The notes beneath the pieces are model-generated. The model was not told the origin of the DNA. It searched no databases and worked only from the letters and a program-made list of their open reading frames with translations. A program made the translations under genes and the position numbers. From SAR202 cluster bacterium bin87 (lineage in GTDB: Bacteria > Chloroflexota > Dehalococcoidia > Lucifugimonadales > UBA3495): DNA of 64,000 nucleotides. Of the stretch, positions 59,020 through 64,000 are shown piece by piece (the stretch's first letter is position 1; each line of letters begins with the position of its first letter). Where the stretch lies: the NCBI GenBank assembly GCA_002238825.1, contig MPNC01000002.1, positions 363,180-427,179 on the forward strand, read 5' to 3'.

Positions 59020-60174
59020 ATGGGCTGGTCCAAAAACCATCCGAACGGTCTAATTCACTACTCACCCCATCAGGCGTACCGGGGCTACACCCTCGTGACC
59101 AACCTGAACAGCCACGAATCGCGCCTCATCGACATGGAGGGCCGCATCTGCCATCGATGGAGTTGCAACCGGGGCATCGGATACTCTTATCTGCTGCCCA
59201 ACGGCAACCTGCTGCTGCGCACCGGTCCGGCCGGGCAGGAAGTCTCGTTCCTGCAGCATCCGGCCATGGAACTCCTGCCTCGGGGCGGCCGGACGGTGGC
59301 CGGGGCCATCCTGGAGCTGGACTGGGACAGCAACGTGGTCTGGGAGTACCGGTACCCGCTGCTGCACCACGATTTCGAACGTCTGCCCAACGGCAACACT
59401 CTTGTGCTGGCGTGGGAACTTATCCCCGAGGAGATCTCACGACGAGTGCAAGGTGGGCATGATGACGGCGAGGACCGGGGCATGCTCGGCGACGTCGTAC
59501 GCGAGATCACGCCGGCCGGTGACGTGGTCTACGAATGGATATCGTGGGATTACCTGGATCCGGAAGCGGACCGGATTTGCTTCCTGGAAGGGCGCGAGGA
59601 ATGGACGCACCAGAACGCACTCAACGTTACGGCCGAAGGCGATTTTCTGGTCAGCTTCCGACAGACCGACACGGTGGGTATTGTGGACAAGTCCAGCGGC
59701 GAGTTCCGCTGGAAGTGGGGACCCGGCAATATTTCCCACCAGCATCACCCAACCATGCAGGCCAACGGCAACGTGCTTCTCTTCGACAACGGGCCGCACA
59801 AACGGGGCTTCACCCACTCGCGGGTGATTGAGGTGGATCCCGCGACGGATGAGATTGCCTGGGAATACCGGGGGGACCCGCCCATATCCTTCTACAGCTA
59901 CCACATCAGCGGGGCGGAACGGCTGCCCAACGGCAACACGCTAATCTGCGAGGGCGCGCCGGGCCGCATCTTCGAGGTAACGCCCGCCAAAGAAATAGTA
60001 TGGGAGTACATCAATCCCTTCATGGGGCAGAGCGGTTTCGGCGTGGGCGGTTCCATCACGGGTCAAGCCAACTCCGTATTCCGTGCCCACCGGTACGGTC
60101 ACGACCATCCTGCCCTCGCCGACCGGGACCTTGATCCCGACCGGTACGCCAACCTGAACCGTCTCTACCCGTGA
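59020..60174 (+). CDS. Arylsulfotransferase (ASST)-like beta-propeller protein
   Basis: 384 aa; GGGGGGAAATCC upstream. PHQAYRGYTLVTNLNSHES, RLPNGNTLVLAWELIPEEIS, ITPAGDVVYEWISWDYL and GNISHQHHPTMQANGNVLLF follow the six-bladed propeller of PF14269/PF05935. In true arylsulfate sulfotransferases a His takes the sulfo group; the His-rich ISHQHHP and YSYHISGAERLPNGN segments could supply it, but the assignment is uncertain. No signal peptide, unlike periplasmic AssT. It stands between two NodB-fold genes. Confidence 0.82.
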   Translation: MGWSKNHPNGLIHYSPHQAYRGYTLVTNLNSHESRLIDMEGRICHRWSCNRGIGYSYLLPNGNLLLRTGPAGQEVSFLQHPAMELLPRGGRTVAGAILELDWDSNVVWEYRYPLLHHDFERLPNGNTLVLAWELIPEEISRRVQGGHDDGEDRGMLGDVVREITPAGDVVYEWISWDYLDPEADRICFLEGREEWTHQNALNVTAEGDFLVSFRQTDTVGIVDKSSGEFRWKWGPGNISHQHHPTMQANGNVLLFDNGPHKRGFTHSRVIEVDPATDEIAWEYRGDPPISFYSYHISGAERLPNGNTLICEGAPGRIFEVTPAKEIVWEYINPFMGQSGFGVGGSITGQANSVFRAHRYGHDHPALADRDLDPDRYANLNRLYP

Positions 60175-60389
60175 GTCCCGGGCGCACACCTGGAGCCACC
60201 TGGTCCCTCAACGTTGTCCCGACGCCGGTATAATCCGCTCCACCGCCTGCCACATCGCAGACCAACTCCCACTCATCAGGCCCGGCGTGCGCTACCACGA
60301 CATGCCGGTGTCCTTAAACGCTTACCCCGCCACTTTTCGTGGCCGGAATGACCGCCGCGACACGTTCCAACATTCAGGAGCAAACCCAT

Positions 60390-61301
60390 ATGCCCGCCCA
60401 ACGTACCTTTGGAATGGACCACCCGCACCACGAGTGGTCGCCCATCATCAGCCGCCCGGCCCTGCGCTGGCCCAACGACGCCCGGGTGGCGCTGTGCGTC
60501 ATCCTGGTGCTGGAGCACATGGAGTGGCAGGTACCGGAGGGCAGCTTCCAGGTCCCGGGACTATCGGGCGGATCTGCTCCCCGGGCCTTCCCGGACTACG
60601 CCCGCATCTCGCACCGGGAGTACGGACATCGCATCGGCATCTTCCGCCTGCTGGACACGTTGGAGAAGCACGGCATCACGGCCACCATTGCCATGGACGC
60701 CATCACCGCCGAGAACTACCCGTTCCTGGTGCAGCACTGCCTGGACCGGGGCTGCGAGATCATCGGCCACGGCGTGTCCGTCAGCCGCATGATCACCAGC
60801 AACATGTCCGAGTCCGAGGAGCGCGACTACATCCGCTCCTCTGTCGATGCCCTGACCCGGGCCACGGGCAAAACGCCGCAGGGCTGGTTCGGCCCCGAAT
60901 ACGGTGAGTCGGACCGTACGCCGCAACTGCTGGCCGAGGCCGGCCTGCGTTACGTGTGCGATTGGACCAACGACGAGCAGCCCTACCCGATGACCACCGG
61001 GGACAACCCCTTCTTCTCGCTGCCCCTGATGTATGAACTTGACGATGTGGCGTCCATGGCCCAGCGCAAGGTTACCGTAACCGACTACCAGCGCCGCCTC
61101 ACCGAGAGTTTCGACGTGCTGCACGCCGATGGAGCCACCCACGGCCGGCTGATGGCGCTGAACTGGCATCCGTGGCTCGTCGGCCAGCCCTTCCGCATCG
61201 GCGCGGCGGACGACGCGCTGGGATACATGATGGAGCAGGGCGGTATTTGGCCCGCCACCGGGTCCGAGATCATCGATTGGTACCAGTCCCAAACCGATTG
61301 A
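60390..61301 (+). CDS. Polysaccharide deacetylase (NodB-fold) family protein, second copy
   Basis: 303 aa from the ATG at 60390 (TTCAGGAGCAAACCCAT upstream); an upstream ATG at 60339 lacks a ribosome site. It shares with the 57.86-kb gene IISRPALRWPNDARVAL, YGHRIGIFRLLDTLEKHGI, CEIIGHGVSVSRM and LNWHPWLVGQPFRIGAADDA. The metal ligands GHG/HPW remain, without a TFDD motif. Its stop is 11 bases before the amidohydrolase start, so they are very probably an operon, pointing to successive C-N hydrolyses. Confidence 0.87.
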   Translation: MPAQRTFGMDHPHHEWSPIISRPALRWPNDARVALCVILVLEHMEWQVPEGSFQVPGLSGGSAPRAFPDYARISHREYGHRIGIFRLLDTLEKHGITATIAMDAITAENYPFLVQHCLDRGCEIIGHGVSVSRMITSNMSESEERDYIRSSVDALTRATGKTPQGWFGPEYGESDRTPQLLAEAGLRYVCDWTNDEQPYPMTTGDNPFFSLPLMYELDDVASMAQRKVTVTDYQRRLTESFDVLHADGATHGRLMALNWHPWLVGQPFRIGAADDALGYMMEQGGIWPATGSEIIDWYQSQTD

Positions 61302-61312
61302 CGGGGTGAACC

Positions 61313-62848
61313 ATGGCCTCCTCACTGATTCGCGGCAAGCACATCATCAGCCCGCAGAGTTCCGGCGGCGTGACCACCATCGCCGACGCGGCCGTCTACC
61401 AGGAGGACGGCGTCATCAAGGACATCGGCCCTTATCAGGACCTGCGGCAACGATATCAGGCCGACTCTGAACTCGGCGGCCCGAACTACGCCATCATCCC
61501 CGGCCTGGTGAACACCCACCACCACGGTCGCGGCGTCACCACCCTGCAGATGGGCACCTGCGACGACTGCCTCGAAGTCTGGATCCTGGCCGGCTGGGGT
61601 CGCCGTCCCTACGACCATTACCTGATGACCCTGTACACCGCGTTGAACATGCTGGAGTCGGGCCAGACCACGGTGATGTACAACCACCCGCAGACGGCGG
61701 CCGCCACGTTGAAAGAGGACGTTGACGCCGTGCTGCGTGGGTTCCTGGACGCCGGCATGCGGGTCGCTTTCTCCAGCTATCTCCGCAACCAGAACCGGGT
61801 GGTCTACACCGGCGACGATGATTTCCTGGGCGGTTTGCCTACGGACCTGGCCGATGACGTGCGCCGCTACCTGTCCGTCGCCCACATGAGCGATGACGAC
61901 TATTTCGGCTTCTGCGACACCATGGTCGGCGAGTACCATAACCACGCGTCCGGCAAGGTTCGCGTGCTGTTCAGCCCCGCCAACGCGCAGTGGAACTCCG
62001 ACGATTTCCTGGTGCGCTGCAAGGAGCAGGCGGCGCGGCACCAGACCGGCATCCACATGCACCTGGTCGAAAGCCCCTACCAGAAAGATTACGGCATCCG
62101 CACCTGGGGCAAAACCCCGGTGGAGCACCTGCAGGACCTGGAGTTCCTCGGACCCGAGGTGTCCTTCGCCCACGCCGTCTGGCTCACCGAGCGGGACATC
62201 GACCTGCTGGCGGACGCCGGCGCCACCGTGGCCCACAACGCCAGCTCCAACTTGCGCCTCAAGAACGGTATCGCGCCGGTCAATCCCATGCTGGCCCGGG
62301 GCGTCAACGTTGCCATGGGCACCGACAGCACCGCCATCAACGACGACGACGACTTCCTGCAGGAGATGCGACTGGTCAGCAAGCTGCACCGACAGCCGGG
62401 GCTGGATCAGCCGGCGATCACCATGGAGCAGGTCCTGACCATGGCCAGCGCCAACGCCGCCGCGCCCACCGGCTTCGGCGATGAAATCGGCGCGCTGGAA
62501 GTGGGCCGCCGCGCCGACATGGTGCTGGTCCGCATGGATGCGCTCGAAGACCCGTACCTCGAGGCCGACACGCCGCCGATCGAGGTGGTGCTGGGCCGGG
62601 CCAAGTCCAGGGACATCGCCACGGTCATAGTCGACGGTGAGGTACTGCTGCAGGACGGCGCTCACACCCGCGCCAACAAGGCCGACGTCGCCCGCGAACT
62701 CCGCGAGCAACTGGCCCGCCCCTTGGATCCCGCGACGCTGGCCACCCGACGCATGGCGGTGCAATTGTCGCCCTACGTCGAGCAGTTCTACCGCAGCCAC
62801 CCGCCGGCCATGGGCGAGCCTCACTACATTTACAACGGCCGAACCTAG
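61313..62848 (+). CDS. Amidohydrolase superfamily enzyme (atrazine chlorohydrolase/cytosine deaminase-like)
   Basis: 511 aa. The mononuclear-metal set of the TrzN/AtzA/guanine-deaminase group is complete: HxH in NTHHHGRG (H69, H71), HMHLVES (H250), FAHAVWL (H287) and GTDSTAIN (D338). The usual N- and C-terminal beta-sandwich (LIRGKHIISP, DMVLVRMDALEDPY) frames the barrel. It hydrolyses a C-N or C-Cl bond on a ring or a cyclic amide; substrate not known. It starts 11 bases after the NodB-like gene and is followed 21 bases later by the HpaB gene. Confidence 0.9.
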   Translation: MASSLIRGKHIISPQSSGGVTTIADAAVYQEDGVIKDIGPYQDLRQRYQADSELGGPNYAIIPGLVNTHHHGRGVTTLQMGTCDDCLEVWILAGWGRRPYDHYLMTLYTALNMLESGQTTVMYNHPQTAAATLKEDVDAVLRGFLDAGMRVAFSSYLRNQNRVVYTGDDDFLGGLPTDLADDVRRYLSVAHMSDDDYFGFCDTMVGEYHNHASGKVRVLFSPANAQWNSDDFLVRCKEQAARHQTGIHMHLVESPYQKDYGIRTWGKTPVEHLQDLEFLGPEVSFAHAVWLTERDIDLLADAGATVAHNASSNLRLKNGIAPVNPMLARGVNVAMGTDSTAINDDDDFLQEMRLVSKLHRQPGLDQPAITMEQVLTMASANAAAPTGFGDEIGALEVGRRADMVLVRMDALEDPYLEADTPPIEVVLGRAKSRDIATVIVDGEVLLQDGAHTRANKADVARELREQLARPLDPATLATRRMAVQLSPYVEQFYRSHPPAMGEPHYIYNGRT

Positions 62849-62869
62849 TCGCCGCAGTTGGAGAACCCC

Positions 62870-64000
62870 ATGGTACTGGAACTTGAAACCACCCACGGCG
62901 CCATGACCGGCGCCCGCTACATCGAGAGCCTGCGCGACGGACGCGAGGTCTGGCTGGACGGCGAGAAGGTCGCCGACGTGACCACTCACCCGGCAACCGC
63001 CGGCATGGTCCACGAGCTGGCGCGCATCTACGACCTGCAGCATTCGGACAGGTACCGTGACGAGATGACCTTCGTCTCGCCGGACACGGGCAACCGGTGC
63101 AGCCTGTCCTGGCTGCTGCCTCGAAGTCACGAGGACCTGAAGCGGCAGCGACGCAACAGCGAAATCTGGAACGAGGAGTCCTGGGGTCAGCTGGGCCGCA
63201 GCCCCGACATCCTCGCCCCCTACATCAACGGCCTGGTGGCCATCAGCGACGCGCTGGGGCAGGTGAAGCATCCCAAGTGCGACTTCGCCGAAAACGTCAT
63301 CAACTACCACCGCTACTGCATGGAGAACGACCTGTTCCTCACCCACGCGCTGGGCGACCCACAGGTTGACCGCAGCTCGCAACCGCAGAACGAGACCCGC
63401 GCCGAGAGCGAGACCGAGGTCGCCCTGCACGTCGTCGAGGAGACCGCCGACGGCGTCATCGTCCACGGCGCGAAGCAGTTGGCCACCGCCGCGCCCGTCA
63501 GCAACGAGACCTACGTGTCCCTGTCGGCCACCTTCATGCGCCGCTCAGACCCGCGGTTCATCCTGTCGTTCTCAATCCCCACCGACACCCCAGGCATGAA
63601 GATGCTGTGTCGGGAACCGGTGTCCCAATGGGTGGGCAGTTACGGCCATCCCCTGGGCGCAGTGTACGACGAGCAGGACGCCATGCTGTTCTTCGACCAC
63701 GTACTGGTGCCCTGGGACCGCATCTTCATGCTCTACGACTCGGCCCCGTTGCTGCAGCGGTTGGGCTCGGATGCCAACTTCCGCGGATGGGGCAACCTGT
63801 GCCGCATCCACCAGCGCATGAAGGTCATGACCGCCGTCGCCACCCTCATCGCCGAGGCCATCGGGGTCATCGAGTACCGCGAGGTCTCCGCCAAGCTCGG
63901 CGAGATGGCGATGCACGTCGAGATGTGGGAACACGCCATGGACGGCGTGGAGCACAACGCCTACGTGGCCGACAACGGCTTCATGTCCCTGGGTTCGATT
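62870..64000 (+). CDS. HpaB-family flavin monooxygenase, 3' end beyond window
   Basis: The ATG at 62870 follows GGAGAACCCC. 377 codons are present without a stop. It begins LETTHGAMTGARYIESLRDG and has TTHPATAGMVHELARIYD, VIVHGAKQLATAAPVSNET, FSIPTDTPGMKMLCREPV and the FFDHVLVPWDRIFML segment, as in the 9.5-kb HpaB gene. It is predicted to be the oxygenase half of a two-component FADH2 monooxygenase. It lies in one unit with the amidohydrolase and NodB-like genes. About 100 C-terminal residues are missing. Confidence 0.9.
   Translation, partial: MVLELETTHGAMTGARYIESLRDGREVWLDGEKVADVTTHPATAGMVHELARIYDLQHSDRYRDEMTFVSPDTGNRCSLSWLLPRSHEDLKRQRRNSEIWNEESWGQLGRSPDILAPYINGLVAISDALGQVKHPKCDFAENVINYHRYCMENDLFLTHALGDPQVDRSSQPQNETRAESETEVALHVVEETADGVIVHGAKQLATAAPVSNETYVSLSATFMRRSDPRFILSFSIPTDTPGMKMLCREPVSQWVGSYGHPLGAVYDEQDAMLFFDHVLVPWDRIFMLYDSAPLLQRLGSDANFRGWGNLCRIHQRMKVMTAVATLIAEAIGVIEYREVSAKLGEMAMHVEMWEHAMDGVEHNAYVADNGFMSLGSI

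Noticed and set aside
61322-63466. 714-codon minus-strand open frame opposite the amidohydrolase and HpaB genes
   Set aside because: An antisense artefact of high GC; it spans two clearly real plus-strand genes and has no recognisable domain.

Overview
The window is GC-rich (roughly 60-65 % by eye), densely coded bacterial DNA. The gene set suggests a Chloroflexota genome of the SAR202 / Dehalococcoidia-like type, probably marine or host-associated. The signs are several paralogues each of luciferase-like (LLM) flavin monooxygenases, GMC flavoproteins, SDR dehydrogenases and HpaB-type hydroxylases, a DUF1800/DUF1501 pair, many beta-propeller proteins, and a secreted Ig-like protein of the kind common in Chloroflexota and Actinomycetota. 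This placement is inferred from family content; no rRNA or other taxonomic marker is present.

Layout. 0-4.2 kb: the 5' end of a GMC oxidoreductase, a tightly coupled AAA ATPase + TOPRIM pair (OLD/PARIS-like architecture, possible defence module) and a large Met/Gln-rich VWA protein. 4.2-13.3 kb: an intact tRNA-Ala(GGC). The last 11 bases of the tRNA plus 7 flanking bases recur 8.9 kb downstream as an exact 18-bp direct repeat. The enclosed segment carries an AlpA-like HTH remnant, two transposase remnants, a SulP transporter, and LLM, SDR, HpaB, cupin and hydrolase genes, so it looks like a decayed tRNA-targeted island. 13.3-21.4 kb: a minus-strand run with SDR, GMC oxidoreductase, a beta-helix protein, a small Cys-rich protein, a class III extradiol dioxygenase, a histidine kinase and a DUF1932 dehydrogenase. 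21.8-28.5 kb: rhodanese, LLM and LUD genes, an OsmC-like gene with an in-frame TGA, a PEP mutase/isocitrate lyase-like enzyme, a GMC oxidoreductase and a CYTH protein. 28.5-37.4 kb: a Gfo/Idh/MocA enzyme diverging from an Asp/Glu racemase-like gene, then hydrolase, VOC, lactonase-type propeller and Asp-box propeller genes and two MFS transporters, the second broken by an 86-bp duplication. 37.9-48.7 kb: DUF1800, DUF1501, NHL propeller, MqnA/D-like protein, dienelactone hydrolase, YyaL-type thioredoxin protein, LLM, an atypical SDR and a D-2-hydroxyacid dehydrogenase. 48.7-56.3 kb: a frameshifted two-domain ABC permease, a repeat cluster, an LLM, a ThuA-like protein and a large secreted Ig-like protein. 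56.3-64 kb: a UDP-glucose dehydrogenase fragment, an epimerase, two NodB-fold deacetylase-like enzymes flanking an ASST-like propeller, an amidohydrolase and a truncated HpaB gene.

Most enzymes would fit an aerobic, flavin-heavy catabolism of small organic compounds: oxygenation (LLM, HpaB, extradiol dioxygenase), alcohol/aldehyde oxidation (GMC, SDR), ring or ester hydrolysis (amidohydrolase, dienelactone hydrolase, alpha/beta hydrolases) and lyase steps. No substrate can be assigned from sequence alone.

The most striking single observation is at 24.5-25.0 kb. Two minus-strand frames that look like halves of one OsmC-like protein are joined in frame by a TGA at the position of the family's redox cysteine. 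A perfect 7-bp stem with a GUA loop begins 13 nt after the TGA, as expected for a bacterial selenocysteine insertion element. Dispersed palindromic repeats (a 'gtcattgcgag' family) occupy many intergenic gaps, including a 3 x 136-bp tandem array at 50.4 kb.
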